Assembly (NCBI RefSeq): GCF_003201775.1 | Contig: NZ_QJJZ01000017.1 | Coordinates: forward strand, 1 to 64,000 | Direction: 5' to 3' | DNA: 64,000 nt | Source of the DNA: Arenibacter sp. ARW7G5Y1 | GTDB lineage: Bacteria; Bacteroidota; Bacteroidia; Flavobacteriales; Flavobacteriaceae | Shown: piece after piece, positions 18,078-27,452 of the stretch | Position numbering within the stretch: the first letter of the stretch is position 1 | Layout: every line of letters begins with the position of its first letter | The notes under the pieces: generated by a model | What the model was told of the DNA's origin: nothing | What the model saw: only the letters and a program-made list of their open reading frames with translations | Databases searched by the model: none | Translations under genes and position numbers: made by a program

Positions 18078-18844
18078 TGATAGAAGTAGACGACATACAC
18101 AAATCCTTTGGGGAAAGTCATGTTTTAAAAGGCATTAGTTCCCATTTTGAAAAAGGCAAGACCAATCTTATAATAGGACAGAGTGGCTCCGGTAAAACGG
18201 TATTTTTAAAATGTCTTTTAGGTCTTTTTACACCAGATGAAGGTACTATTAGCTACGACGGTAAAATCTATTCCGAACTATCAGCCAGTGAACAGCGAAA
18301 TTTAAGGCAGGAAATGGGAATGGTTTTTCAAGGTAGCGCGCTGTTCGACTCCATGACCGTAGAGGGCAATGTTATGTTTCCCCTGGGCATGTTTACCAAA
18401 CAATCGAAATCAGAAATGCAGGATCGGGTAGATTTTGTACTAAAACGGGTAAACCTTGTTGATGCCAATAACAAATATCCATCTGAAATATCGGGAGGAA
18501 TGCAAAAGCGGGTCGCCATAGCCAGGGCTATTGTAATGAATCCAAAATACTTATTTTGTGACGAACCCAATTCGGGACTGGATCCCAAAACCGCCATCCT
18601 TATAGATAATCTTATCCACGAAATTACCCAAGAATACAATATTACTACGGTAATCAACACCCATGACATGAATTCTGTCATGGAAATCGGAGAGAAGATA
18701 ATTTTCCTTAAAAATGGCCTAAAGGAATGGGAAGGCAGCAATAAGGAAATTTTTAAAACAGATAACGAAGCCGTAACCGATTTCGTCTATTCTTCGGAAT
18801 TATTTAAAAAGGTGCGACAGATGTATATAGAAGAGAGGAACTAA
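18077..18844 (+). CDS. mlaF: MlaF-type lipid ABC transporter ATP-binding protein
   Basis: The 255-residue ATPase starts at ATG 18077 (MIEVDDIHKSFGE), overlapping the mlaE stop by one base. A longer frame from 18017 would run 60 bases into mlaE. Walker A is GQSGSGKT, the signature is SGGMQKRVAIARA, Walker B is YLFCDEP and the H-loop is NTHDMNSV. It powers the MlaE permease. Its stop overlaps the stop of the convergent DUF389 gene by four bases, leaving no room for a separate terminator. Confidence 0.95.
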   Translation: MIEVDDIHKSFGESHVLKGISSHFEKGKTNLIIGQSGSGKTVFLKCLLGLFTPDEGTISYDGKIYSELSASEQRNLRQEMGMVFQGSALFDSMTVEGNVMFPLGMFTKQSKSEMQDRVDFVLKRVNLVDANNKYPSEISGGMQKRVAIARAIVMNPKYLFCDEPNSGLDPKTAILIDNLIHEITQEYNITTVINTHDMNSVMEIGEKIIFLKNGLKEWEGSNKEIFKTDNEAVTDFVYSSELFKKVRQMYIEERN

Positions 18845-20301
18845 CTCTGTTCTTCCCGTACTTGAATCTTCGAATTCTTGAGCCTTAGTCGCAACCAATC
18901 CGTTAGTTTTTTGGAATCGGTTTTTATTTGTTGTGCCGGTAATCCCTTTTTCCACTGTACATTAAAAACAGGAATGGTATCCAGTTTATTAAAATCCGTT
19001 GTTATGGTATAGGAAAAGCCCAAACTGGTTAAATTCTCATAATTGGTCTTGGCTTCGGCACTAATTTCCTGAAAAGGAATCTGTTGTTCAACTATCTTGC
19101 TCATTTTACCTACCTCCTCCTTTAACACCTGAATCTGCTGCTCTTTACTTAGCAGTTCCGCCTTTTTGGATTCATATAGTTCGCTCACATACTTCATTTG
19201 ATCCAGCTCCTGATTTTTAGATCCCTGTACTATTTTTAATTCTACATTTTTAAGCTTATCAAAAGTGTTCTTTTGCGTATTCCAAGTTGCAATAACATTG
19301 TCGGGGATAGTTTCGTTCCCCATAAAAACCAATTCTATAAACCCATCCACGCCATGATTGTATTGAATATCGGTCAAATTCTCTAAATAACGACCCTCTC
19401 CCGGTAATTCATAAGGGACAATATTGTTGGTCACAAATTGCTTGGCCTCCTTTTTAAACAAGGACTCTTGAAACACATCGTAAAAGGTAAATCCGGCAGG
19501 AATCATGACCAAAATGGCCACTATGGATGCCATTCTGGCTATAAATCTTCTACGTTGCGAATTGGCATAGCGCACCATGGGAAAACGCAATAATTTTATA
19601 ACCAAAAACGTGGCCAGTGCAATAAAAATAGTATTTATGGTAAAGAGGTACATGGCGCCGGTGGCATAGCTAAAATTCCCAATGGCCAAACCAAAACCAA
19701 CGGTACATAAAGGGGGCATCAAGGCTGTTGCAATGGCTACCCCATATATAACGCTGGCAATGGTCCCTTTTTTTGCCCGGGCAATCACCAATGCCAATCC
19801 ACCAAAAAAAGCAATTAGCACATCCCTAATATCCGGAGCGGTCCTTGCCAGCAACTCCGATGACTCATCCCTTAAGGGAAATAAATAAAAGAATAAAAAA
19901 GCGGTAATAACACTTAAGGCCACCATAACCGCAAAATTCTTGAGCGAACGCCTCAGGGTGTCAATGTCATTGATTGCCAAGGATAGCCCCATGCCCAAAA
20001 TAGGGCCCATTAAAGGTGAGATTAACATGGCACCAATAACAACCGCCGTAGAATTGGCATTAAGGCCAACCGATGCAATAAAAATGGAACATATTAAAAT
20101 CCAGGAAGTATGGCCTTTAAAAGGAATATCCGCAACAATGGATTCTTTGGTGGCCTCCTGATCCGTATTCTTGCGTATATCCAGTAGATCGGCCAAAAAT
20201 ACTTTAACACCTTCCAAAAGACCTCTAAAATCTCTTTTAATGTCCTGTCCACTTCCCTCAGGAAATTCCTGATTCTGGTCCTTATTTAAATTTTCCTCCA
20301 T
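18841..20301 (-). CDS. DUF389 (TIGR00341) family membrane protein
   Basis: This 486-residue protein has a membrane core at residues 65-285 with the DUF389 hallmarks GLNANSTAVVIGAMLISPLMGPILGMG, GVAIATALMPPLCTVGFGLA and FTINTIFIALATF. A soluble C-terminal half follows, with a coiled-coil stretch near residues 360-400 (ESKKAELLSKEQQIQVLKEEVGK). Its function is unknown; a channel or transporter role is guesswork. It is last in an operon after the SprT-like and GDP-mannose genes, two bases past the latter. Confidence 0.9.
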   Translation of the reverse strand: MEENLNKDQNQEFPEGSGQDIKRDFRGLLEGVKVFLADLLDIRKNTDQEATKESIVADIPFKGHTSWILICSIFIASVGLNANSTAVVIGAMLISPLMGPILGMGLSLAINDIDTLRRSLKNFAVMVALSVITAFLFFYLFPLRDESSELLARTAPDIRDVLIAFFGGLALVIARAKKGTIASVIYGVAIATALMPPLCTVGFGLAIGNFSYATGAMYLFTINTIFIALATFLVIKLLRFPMVRYANSQRRRFIARMASIVAILVMIPAGFTFYDVFQESLFKKEAKQFVTNNIVPYELPGEGRYLENLTDIQYNHGVDGFIELVFMGNETIPDNVIATWNTQKNTFDKLKNVELKIVQGSKNQELDQMKYVSELYESKKAELLSKEQQIQVLKEEVGKMSKIVEQQIPFQEISAEAKTNYENLTSLGFSYTITTDFNKLDTIPVFNVQWKKGLPAQQIKTDSKKLTDWLRLRLKNSKIQVREEQS

Positions 20302-20303
20302 AA

Positions 20304-21383
20304 TTAAGCCAGCTGATCTCCAAATTTATCTTTAATTTTCGCAAGTACCTTTTTAATATCCTGTTCCTTGGATTTTGGATATATGAGCAAAACCTCTTCC
20401 TTGTCTACTACAATATAGTCTTTTAATCCATCAATAACGATAATTTTTCCTTTTGGGGATCGAATCATATTCCCGTGGGCATCTTCCGCCAAAACTTGAC
20501 AATTCACCAAAGCGTTGTTATTATCGTCCTTATCCAATTTATCGTATAAAGAACCCCATGTACCAAGATCGTTCCAATCAAAAGTGGCTGGAAGGACATA
20601 TATATTATTGGATGGTTCCAAAATGGCATAGTCTATGGAAACATTATCTGCCTTGGGGTAATTTTCATTTATGAATGCCTTTTCCTGATCTGTATTATAA
20701 TAATTCCATCCGCTCATAAATAGATGGTATTGTTCTGGTTGATATTTTTTAAAAGCATCCACGATAGTTTTTATGCTCCACATAAAAATACCGGCATTCC
20801 ACAAAAAATTACCTTGTTTTATGAAACCCTTGGCCGTTTCATAATCTGGTTTCTCCCTAAACTGTAAAACATTTTTTAATGGTTCCCCTTCGTTCTTTTC
20901 AAATTCTATATACCCAAAGCCGGTATTGGGAAAAGTAGGTTTTATTCCCAAAGTGCAGAGGACTTTTTCCTTTTCACACTTATCAAAGCAGCTTATAACA
21001 TCCTTGGCAAATGCTTCCTCGTCCTCTATCCAATGGTCACTTGGAGCTACCATCATAACGGCATCCGGGTTCTTTTTCTGTATTTTTAAGGCTGCATATA
21101 ATATACATGGGGCCGTATTGCGCATAGTCGGCTCCAAAACTACTTGTTCTTGTTTAACCTCCGGTAATTGCTCCAAGACCAATTCGTTATATCTTTCATT
21201 GGTCAAAATTAAAATATTTTCAATCGGGATAAACTTCGCCAGCCTTTTAAAGGTCTTTTGAATCAGGGTATCGCCCGTACCCAACATATCATGAAACTGT
21301 TTTGGATACGCAGTGGTACTTATTGGCCAAAATCTGGATCCTAAACCACCTGCCATCAAAACTGCATAATAATTCTTATTCAT
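20304..21383 (-). CDS. Mannose-1-phosphate guanylyltransferase
   Basis: This enzyme makes GDP-mannose from mannose-1-phosphate and GTP, for exopolysaccharide, glycan and GDP-fucose synthesis. I start it at ATG 21383 (MNKNYYAVLMAGGLGSRFWP), giving 359 residues. The open frame extends 28 residues upstream into the SprT-like gene without family similarity. Motifs are the nucleotide loop MAGGLGSRFWPIS, VMMVAPSDHWI, FREKPDYETA and WNAGIFMW. It lacks the C-terminal isomerase domain of bifunctional ManC. It is tightly packed between sprT-like and DUF389 genes in one operon. Confidence 0.93.
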   Translation of the reverse strand: MNKNYYAVLMAGGLGSRFWPISTTAYPKQFHDMLGTGDTLIQKTFKRLAKFIPIENILILTNERYNELVLEQLPEVKQEQVVLEPTMRNTAPCILYAALKIQKKNPDAVMMVAPSDHWIEDEEAFAKDVISCFDKCEKEKVLCTLGIKPTFPNTGFGYIEFEKNEGEPLKNVLQFREKPDYETAKGFIKQGNFLWNAGIFMWSIKTIVDAFKKYQPEQYHLFMSGWNYYNTDQEKAFINENYPKADNVSIDYAILEPSNNIYVLPATFDWNDLGTWGSLYDKLDKDDNNNALVNCQVLAEDAHGNMIRSPKGKIIVIDGLKDYIVVDKEEVLLIYPKSKEQDIKKVLAKIKDKFGDQLA

Positions 21384-21394
21384 AGTGTTTTCCC

Positions 21395-21997
21395 TTAATC
21401 TTTTATTAACTCCACCTCGGCATTGGGCTGAAATAGATAGACCTTTCCAGTAGCTACTTCGATACATTCGTATCGCTTTACCCTTTTATTCTTTTTTTGA
21501 AATAATTTTCCATTGTATATCCTAAAAATACTACCGTGGGGCAATTCAAAAATATAGGTTTTTTCACTATCCTGTACATCAAAACGCTTCAGGGCCAAAG
21601 ACAGACCAGCATCCGTATCACTACTCGCTTTTGGGTTTCTAAAATGCTTGGCCAACAAGGGTAAAAGATGGTTTGGAAAAACCTCAGGCCTTAAAAATGG
21701 CAACATTAGAAATTGAAATGTTCTTTTCCACTCCAATCCGTGTGGTTTTATTTTACGTCCATATTTTTCAAAAGCAACCAAATGGGCTATCTCATGAACC
21801 AAAGTAATCAAGAATCGATATTTATTTAGAGTGGCGTTCACGGTAATCTGATGGGATCCGTTGGGCATCCTCCTATAGTCTCCATGACGGGTAACACGCT
21901 GATTCACAATCTTAAGATGTACTCCATTTTCCTTTATAAGCTCCATACTTAAACTTACCGCCCGTTCAGGAAGATACTTATTCAAAGTGTCCTGCAT
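21395..21997 (-). CDS. SprT-like zinc metalloprotease family protein
   Basis: The 200-residue protein has the SprT-like zinc helix HEIAH at residues 68-72 (LITLVHEIAHLVAFEKYG) and a C-terminal half rich in basic residues. I start at ATG 21997 (MQDTLNKYLPERAV). The longer frame begins at TTG 22042 and adds 15 residues in the promoter region. SprT/Spartan relatives cleave DNA-bound proteins, but for this bacterial branch the role is unproven. It is the first gene of an operon with GDP-mannose synthesis and DUF389 genes, 11 bases apart. Confidence 0.85.
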   Translation of the reverse strand: MQDTLNKYLPERAVSLSMELIKENGVHLKIVNQRVTRHGDYRRMPNGSHQITVNATLNKYRFLITLVHEIAHLVAFEKYGRKIKPHGLEWKRTFQFLMLPFLRPEVFPNHLLPLLAKHFRNPKASSDTDAGLSLALKRFDVQDSEKTYIFELPHGSIFRIYNGKLFQKKNKRVKRYECIEVATGKVYLFQPNAEVELIKD

Positions 21998-22138
21998 AGT
22001 AACAAAATTAGAAATTTTAAGATTCCTTAATGCCTTAACCAATAATTAAATACAAAATACAATTAACGAAACCAAAAAAAAATGTATCCATAAGAATATT
22101 TACACTTTTATTAACGATTAAAGACAACTTCTTTCCAC

Positions 22139-22146
22139 TAACTTTG
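22139..22146 (+). promoter_or_regulatory. -7 element for the AI-2E family gene
   Basis: TAACTTTG matches TAnnTTTG and ends 43 bases before ATG 22190, in the divergent gap with the SprT-like operon. Confidence 0.5.
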
Positions 22147-22189
22147 CATTCCCGTTGAACACAACGAAAAACAAACTATTATTATAATT

Positions 22190-23233
22190 ATGAACGAGTT
22201 AAGAACCACCAATAAGTTATTGCTTATTATAGTAATCCCCCTAGTGTTTTACTTACTAAAGCTTCTCTCATTTATTTTTATCCCCCTCATCTTCTCTATG
22301 TTCATTGCATTGTTGTTCCTACCCATCATGCGCTGGCTCAACAAAAAGAAGGTATCCAAACCTGTCAGTATCGTTATAGTTATACTCATTTTCATCGGCA
22401 CCTTAAAAATTGGCGGGGAACTAATACAACTTACTAGCAAGGAAATATTGAATGCAGACAATGCCTTTTTCCAAAAAGCAGAGACCAAATTGGAAGCCCT
22501 GTTATTGGGTATGGAAGATTATCTTGGAATACCCTATTCCAAAGAGGAGAACATCATCAACAATTTTATTCCCAAGGAAAGTATGATGAAGAATTTTGGG
22601 ACCACCTTGGATTTTATTGGCAATACGGTCACCATGATATTAATGACCGTGTTTTTCGTTGTGCTTTGGTTGGCAGAATCAATAAACGTTCAAAAATTAA
22701 TGAACAATACCATACTAAAACAAAAGCACACCTCGGTCAAAACGTTTGTAAAAGTTGAAAGAGACCTAATTAAATTTATAAAAGTCAAATTTTTGGTTAG
22801 TCTTTTTACGGGAATCGGAATTGGGCTGGCCTGCGTGTTCTTCGACGTCAGCTTTCCAATATTTTGGGGCTTGTTCGCCTTTGCCATCAATTTTGTTCAG
22901 ATGGTCGGCTCCATTATTTCCGTTGTGCTTTTAGCCATTTTTGCCTTTGTGGAACTGGAACCAACAAGTACCCTCCTGTTCTTTGTGATTTCCATTACCG
23001 GGGTACAGGTGTTGTTTGGATCCATTCTGGAACCCATATTTATGGGAAAATCTTTTTCCATAAATATCATTACCGTATTGGTGATGTTGATGCTATGGGG
23101 ATATATTTGGGGAGTACCCGGATTGATCATGGCCATTCCAATAACCGTTTTTATCAAGATTATTCTGGAGCAGTTCCCCCAAACCAAGATAATAGCCACC
23201 CTAATTTCGGGCAACAAACCCGCAAAGACGTAA
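22190..23233 (+). CDS. AI-2E family transporter (PerM/TqsA-like)
   Basis: The 347-residue protein has about eight membrane segments in the AI-2E family arrangement: paired helices at the start, a soluble insert (residues 90-145), then a C-terminal helical block. Typical motifs are FALIFLPIMRWL-like helix 2, GVQVLFGSILEPIFMGKSFSI and WGYIWGVPGLIMAIPITVFIKI. Family members export small solutes, including autoinducer-2 and Na+/Li+ antiport substrates; the substrate here is unknown. It is monocistronic and convergent with the HAD gene 20 bases away. Confidence 0.92.
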   Translation: MNELRTTNKLLLIIVIPLVFYLLKLLSFIFIPLIFSMFIALLFLPIMRWLNKKKVSKPVSIVIVILIFIGTLKIGGELIQLTSKEILNADNAFFQKAETKLEALLLGMEDYLGIPYSKEENIINNFIPKESMMKNFGTTLDFIGNTVTMILMTVFFVVLWLAESINVQKLMNNTILKQKHTSVKTFVKVERDLIKFIKVKFLVSLFTGIGIGLACVFFDVSFPIFWGLFAFAINFVQMVGSIISVVLLAIFAFVELEPTSTLLFFVISITGVQVLFGSILEPIFMGKSFSINIITVLVMLMLWGYIWGVPGLIMAIPITVFIKIILEQFPQTKIIATLISGNKPAKT

Positions 23234-23252
23234 TAATATGATAAGAAGTTGT

Positions 23253-23897
23253 CTACTTTAAATTCAGTAAGGAAATAAGTTCGGTCATTTCCTCAAAGGT
23301 TTTGGTCACTTCATTCTCAAAATCGGGATCCTCGTTCAACAGCGTATAGCCGTAAACATCAAATCCTCCTGAGGTAGCTGCCTTAGCCCCCTTAAAGGAA
23401 TCCTCTATCACCAAGCACTCGTTTGGATCATAACCCATGGTTTTTGACGCATGTAAATAAATAGCTGGGTCGGGCTTCCATTTTCCAATGTCATAACAAC
23501 TAAAGATATTGTTTTTAAAATAAGAGGACAGACCGGCCGTAGCCAAATTCCTTTTGATTTTTTCCTGTGGTCCACTGGATGCAACGCAAAATGGAACTGT
23601 CAATTTGTTCAAGACCTGTTCAACTCCTTCCACAGGCTTCAAGTGGGTAGAAAACACCTCGTAGGACCTTTGCCTATATTCACTTTCAAACCCCGAAGGC
23701 AATTCCTTTTGTAAAATTGTCTCTAGCTGTTTAATACTATCATTTAAAAACCCACCTTTAAAATGCCACATGGCATAGGATATATCTATCCCAGCACCAT
23801 GTTCATTGGCCATATCCACAAATACCTGGTTCCCCAACAGCTCACTGTCTACCAATACCCCATCACAATCGAAAATAACACACTTATAATCTTTCAT
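23253..23897 (-). CDS. HAD family phosphatase (beta-phosphoglucomutase-like)
   Basis: The 214-residue protein has the HAD nucleophile motif VIFDCDGVLVDSE, motif II CVASSG, Lys in GKWKPDPAIY and motif IV VIEDSFKGAKAA. The helical cap between residues 15 and 85 is of the C1 type found in sugar-phosphate phosphatases and beta-phosphoglucomutases. A sugar phosphate or phosphoglycolate substrate is likely but cannot be named. It is the last gene of a three-gene operon, 14 bases after the SDR gene. Confidence 0.9.
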   Translation of the reverse strand: MKDYKCVIFDCDGVLVDSELLGNQVFVDMANEHGAGIDISYAMWHFKGGFLNDSIKQLETILQKELPSGFESEYRQRSYEVFSTHLKPVEGVEQVLNKLTVPFCVASSGPQEKIKRNLATAGLSSYFKNNIFSCYDIGKWKPDPAIYLHASKTMGYDPNECLVIEDSFKGAKAATSGGFDVYGYTLLNEDPDFENEVTKTFEEMTELISLLNLK

Positions 23898-23911
23898 TGG
23901 CTTTATAAGAA

Positions 23912-24592
23912 TTAAGGTGTTGAGTTGGACACCTGTAGTAATTTTCCATTGTAAAGTTTATGACCGGTAAGTGCAAAGTCCTTAATATAGGTAGCCATTT
24001 CCAGAGCAGTGGTAGGAGCCTTATATCCAGGAAAGGCCTCCTCCAACATTTCGGTCTGTACCGCCCCCAAGGCCAATACATTGAATGATGGTCCCGTTTC
24101 CTTAAATTCTTCTGCCCACAATTCTGTCATTGTAATTACGGCACCTTTGCTGGAACTATAGGCGGATAAGCCTGCAAACTTCACACTACCCTGTACTCCC
24201 CCCATGGAACTAATAGTAACCACATGACCCTCTTTGGGCATTAAGGGAATAATTCTTTTGGTGATATTGGCAACTCCAAAAACATTCACTTTATAGACCT
24301 CTTCAAATGCTTCCATGGAAGTTTCCAAAAAAGGTCTGTTCAGTAATTTACCCGCGTTGTTTATAAGGACATCGACCTGTTTCCAGTTATTTTTAAGAAA
24401 CTCGTCCAGTTGGTTATAATTGGACCCTTTGCCCAAATCAAAGGGGAAACTGGAGATATTAGGATGATTTAATGCGGCAATCGGGGCATTATTTCTAGAT
24501 AGTGCCAACACTTTATGTCCTTCATTTGCAAACAACTGTGCCAATTGAAAACCAATCCCCCTACTACTACCTGTAATTATAATATTCGCCAT
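23912..24592 (-). CDS. SDR family NAD(P)-dependent oxidoreductase
   Basis: This 226-residue Rossmann enzyme has the cofactor loop TGSSRGIGFQLA, the structural NNAG (VLINNAGKL), the catalytic Ser in ISSMGG and the YSSSK Tyr-Lys pair. Arg at the end of the GSSRGIG loop hints at NADP preference, which is not certain. The substrate is unknown. Its ATG overlaps the stop of the upstream M28 peptidase gene, so the two are translationally coupled. The HAD gene follows. Confidence 0.93.
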   Translation of the reverse strand: MANIIITGSSRGIGFQLAQLFANEGHKVLALSRNNAPIAALNHPNISSFPFDLGKGSNYNQLDEFLKNNWKQVDVLINNAGKLLNRPFLETSMEAFEEVYKVNVFGVANITKRIIPLMPKEGHVVTISSMGGVQGSVKFAGLSAYSSSKGAVITMTELWAEEFKETGPSFNVLALGAVQTEMLEEAFPGYKAPTTALEMATYIKDFALTGHKLYNGKLLQVSNSTP

Positions 24593-25623
24593 TAGTTATA
24601 TTCTATCTCCCTCCTAGGGGCATTAATAATACCTTCCAAAACAGGAATGGTCTTATTTACCAATAAGGCCATATGTCCAAAATCCATTATAGAGACCTCG
24701 TCGCCTACCTTATGATAGTGGTCGAAATTGGTAAAATCGAAGGTACAAAAGGTTTGGGAAGGAACTCCAAACTCCAAATGAAATGGATAGTTATCCGATC
24801 TTTTAAACAGATTGTATTCCTTTGCCGTAGGGAGAAATCCAACTAATTTTTCTTGGGCATAGGTATTGCTAATATCCGCCAAATTGGATTCTTCATATCC
24901 CGTTACATACATAAAATAATCTTTCCCCACCAAGGGAACCCCCACCATTTCAAAATTCAGCATGGTATAGAGATCCAAATTTTGGTCCTTTAGCCGTTTT
25001 GCCAAGTGTTTGGATCCCAATAAACCCTTTTCCTCTGCACTGAACAAGGCAAAAATTACACTCCGTTTATTATTCTTTAACTTCCCAAAATACCGTGCAA
25101 ATTCCAAAACCGCGGTTGTACCGGAGGCATTGTCATTGGCCCCATTGGCAATATGATCATTGGCGACCACATCAGCAGAACCAATATGGTCATAATGGGC
25201 GCCGATTATAACAAACTCGTTTTTCAAATGTTTGTCCGTTCCTTCAATAAATCCAACTATATTGTATGCCGGTTTTTCAAAATTGGCCAACGTATCCCTG
25301 TAATTTTTAAAGAAGGGATCAATTCCATTACTTTTAAAAATGTTTTCTATATATCCGGCTGCCATTTCTATTCCTTCACTACCGGCTTCACGCCCCTTTA
25401 GTTCATCGGAAGCCAAATAGGAAATTATTTCCCCAACCTTTTTTTCTGTGGAAAAAACTGAAACTACCGAAGAAACTCCCTTGCTACCCTGAACTGCGGA
25501 GGCATCCTTGGCAATTGCACCGGAACCATTGGTCCCTGTTGCCGAACCAACCGACTCATCTATTTTAGCGCCACCACAACCCAATGCGATTGATAATATG
25601 GCTAGACCTATAATGTTTTTCAT
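24592..25623 (-). CDS. M28 family aminopeptidase lipoprotein
   Basis: This is a zinc peptidase anchored in the envelope. I start at ATG 25623, giving a lipoprotein signal (LAILSIALGC, Cys16) and 343 residues; the longer frame adds seven residues. Zinc ligands are in IIGAHYDHIGS, NGANDNASGTTAVLEFAR and FSAEEKGLLGS, with a late His near VPSQTFCTFDFTNFDHYH. A PA-domain insert is absent. It would remove N-terminal residues from peptides outside the cytoplasm. It heads the M28-SDR-HAD operon. Confidence 0.92.
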   Translation of the reverse strand: MKNIIGLAILSIALGCGGAKIDESVGSATGTNGSGAIAKDASAVQGSKGVSSVVSVFSTEKKVGEIISYLASDELKGREAGSEGIEMAAGYIENIFKSNGIDPFFKNYRDTLANFEKPAYNIVGFIEGTDKHLKNEFVIIGAHYDHIGSADVVANDHIANGANDNASGTTAVLEFARYFGKLKNNKRSVIFALFSAEEKGLLGSKHLAKRLKDQNLDLYTMLNFEMVGVPLVGKDYFMYVTGYEESNLADISNTYAQEKLVGFLPTAKEYNLFKRSDNYPFHLEFGVPSQTFCTFDFTNFDHYHKVGDEVSIMDFGHMALLVNKTIPVLEGIINAPRREIEYN

Positions 25624-25752
25624 AAATTGATTTTTATTTGTCATATAAACGAATTGTATTTTATTCCCATTTTTACATAAAGGTCATGATTAATTATGAA
25701 TCCTTTGGAAGCATACCTATAACCCTCTAGACCCAGAAAGGACTTAAAGTTA

Positions 25753-25783
25753 AAAAAGCATCCTGAAAATCAGGATGCTTTTT
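25753..25783 (-). terminator. Terminator after pdhC
   Basis: A perfect 14-base stem (AAAAAGCATCCTGA / TCAGGATGCTTTTT) with a three-base loop has T-runs in both directions. It lies 25 bases past the pdhC stop and isolates the M28 operon from pdhAC read-through. Confidence 0.9.
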
Positions 25784-25807
25784 ATATAATTGTTTAAAAT
25801 AATAAAT

Positions 25808-27448
25808 TTAAGCCAACATGGTAACCGGGTTCTCCAAATACGCCCTAAGTGTCTGCAAAAACTGAGCTCCCGTAGCTCCATCCACGGTTCGGTGATCGCA
25901 GGCCAAGGTTACTTTCATCGTATTGCCTACCACTATCTGACCATTTTTGACCACTGGTTTTTGGACAATTGCCCCTACTGATAGTATTGCAGAATTGGGC
26001 TGGTTAATAATAGAAGTAAATTCAGAAATTCCAAACATTCCAAGATTGGAGACGGTAAAAGTACTGCCCTCCATTTCCGCTGGACTTATTTTCTTATTTC
26101 TTGCCTTTCCTGCCAAATCCTTCACGGAGGCCCCTATTTGGGTCAATGTCATTTGATCTGCAAATTTAAGCACAGGTACCAAAAGGCCTTCATCAACCGC
26201 AACGGCTACCCCAATATGGATATGATGATTATATCTGGTAGTCTCATTGTTCCATGAGGTATTTACCTGTGGATGCTTTTTTAACGCCATAGCACAAGCC
26301 TTAACTACCATATCGTTAAAGGATACCTTGGTGTCTGGCAAACCATTGATCTGCTCTCTTGAAACCTTGGCATAATCCATATCAACCTCTATCGTCAAAT
26401 AGTAATGAGGCGCGGAAAACTTCGATTCCCCCAAACGCTTGGCTATTACCTTGCGCATTTGAGAATTTTTCACTTCCTCAGTCCCCTCTTGCCCTACCGG
26501 CAAATTAATTGGGGCCGCAACAGCAGCTTGTGGAGAGGAAGCTTTTTCCTGGGCAGGAAGCGCTTTCCCTGCAGCTTTTTGATTTGGCTGATAATCCTCT
26601 ATGTCTTTCTTTATAATTCTTCCTTGATCACCACTACCTTTTACATCCGCTAGGTTTATTCCTTTATCCCTGGCAATTTTCTTGGCCAATGGGGAAGCAA
26701 AAATTCTTTGACCATCATTAGCGGTTATAGGTGCCGATTCCTGGCCGCTATTGGAAGGAGTTTCATCCTGCTTAGTTTCCTTGGCAGTATTTTCTTCTAC
26801 CGGAGCGGAATCTGATCCTGCACTTAATACAGCATCAACATCTGTTCCTTTTGGACCAATTACGGCAAGCACAGAATCTACCGGGGCTGTTTCCCCTTCC
26901 TTGATTCCAACATATAAAAGGATTCCTGAATAAAAAGATTCAAACTCCATGGTGGCCTTATCGGTTTCAATTTCGGCAAGAATGTCCCCTTCTTCAACCT
27001 CATCCCCAACTTTTTTCAACCATGTTGCCACAGTACCTTCCTCCATAGTATCACTTAGACGGGGCATCTTTATAATTTCGACACCTTCCGGGATAGTGGC
27101 TCCTGTAGACTTAGGGGCTTCCTTTTCCTCCTTCTTGTCAACAGCCTCATCCTGTTTTGCCTCCTTGGCATCAGAATTTGCACCATTTATCAACTCGGAG
27201 ACATCCTCACCTTTTTCACCAATTATGGCCAAAAGTGAATCCACTGGGGCCGTATCACCTTCCTTAATACCTATATATAATAAAGTTCCTTCATTAAAAG
27301 ATTCGAACTCCATGGTGGCTTTGTCGGTTTCAATTTCCGCCAAAATATCACCTTCTTCTATCTTGTCGCCTACTTGTTTTAGCCACTTAGCAACGGTCCC
27401 TTCTTCCATGGTATCGCTAAGTCTTGGCATATTTATTACCTCTGCCAT
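25808..27448 (-). CDS. pdhC: Pyruvate dehydrogenase E2, dihydrolipoamide acetyltransferase
   Basis: This E2 subunit carries acetyl groups from E1 to CoA. It has 546 residues in the order lipoyl-linker-lipoyl-linker-E3/E1-binding-catalytic. Two near-identical lipoyl domains have their lipoyl-lysines at K43 and K164, each in ETDKATMEFE. Charged linkers rich in Lys and Glu separate them. The peripheral subunit-binding domain is ASPLAKKIARDKGINLADVKGSGDQGRI. The catalytic core ends with DHRTVDGATGAQFL (His519, Asp523). It sits four bases after pdhA. The E1-beta and E3 genes are not here. Confidence 0.97.
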   Translation of the reverse strand: MAEVINMPRLSDTMEEGTVAKWLKQVGDKIEEGDILAEIETDKATMEFESFNEGTLLYIGIKEGDTAPVDSLLAIIGEKGEDVSELINGANSDAKEAKQDEAVDKKEEKEAPKSTGATIPEGVEIIKMPRLSDTMEEGTVATWLKKVGDEVEEGDILAEIETDKATMEFESFYSGILLYVGIKEGETAPVDSVLAVIGPKGTDVDAVLSAGSDSAPVEENTAKETKQDETPSNSGQESAPITANDGQRIFASPLAKKIARDKGINLADVKGSGDQGRIIKKDIEDYQPNQKAAGKALPAQEKASSPQAAVAAPINLPVGQEGTEEVKNSQMRKVIAKRLGESKFSAPHYYLTIEVDMDYAKVSREQINGLPDTKVSFNDMVVKACAMALKKHPQVNTSWNNETTRYNHHIHIGVAVAVDEGLLVPVLKFADQMTLTQIGASVKDLAGKARNKKISPAEMEGSTFTVSNLGMFGISEFTSIINQPNSAILSVGAIVQKPVVKNGQIVVGNTMKVTLACDHRTVDGATGAQFLQTLRAYLENPVTMLA

Positions 27449-27452
27449 TTAC

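Noticed and set aside
27000-27448. Duplicated DNA segment inside pdhC
   Set aside because: The repeat is the normal pair of lipoyl domains in E2, not a recent duplication or assembly error.
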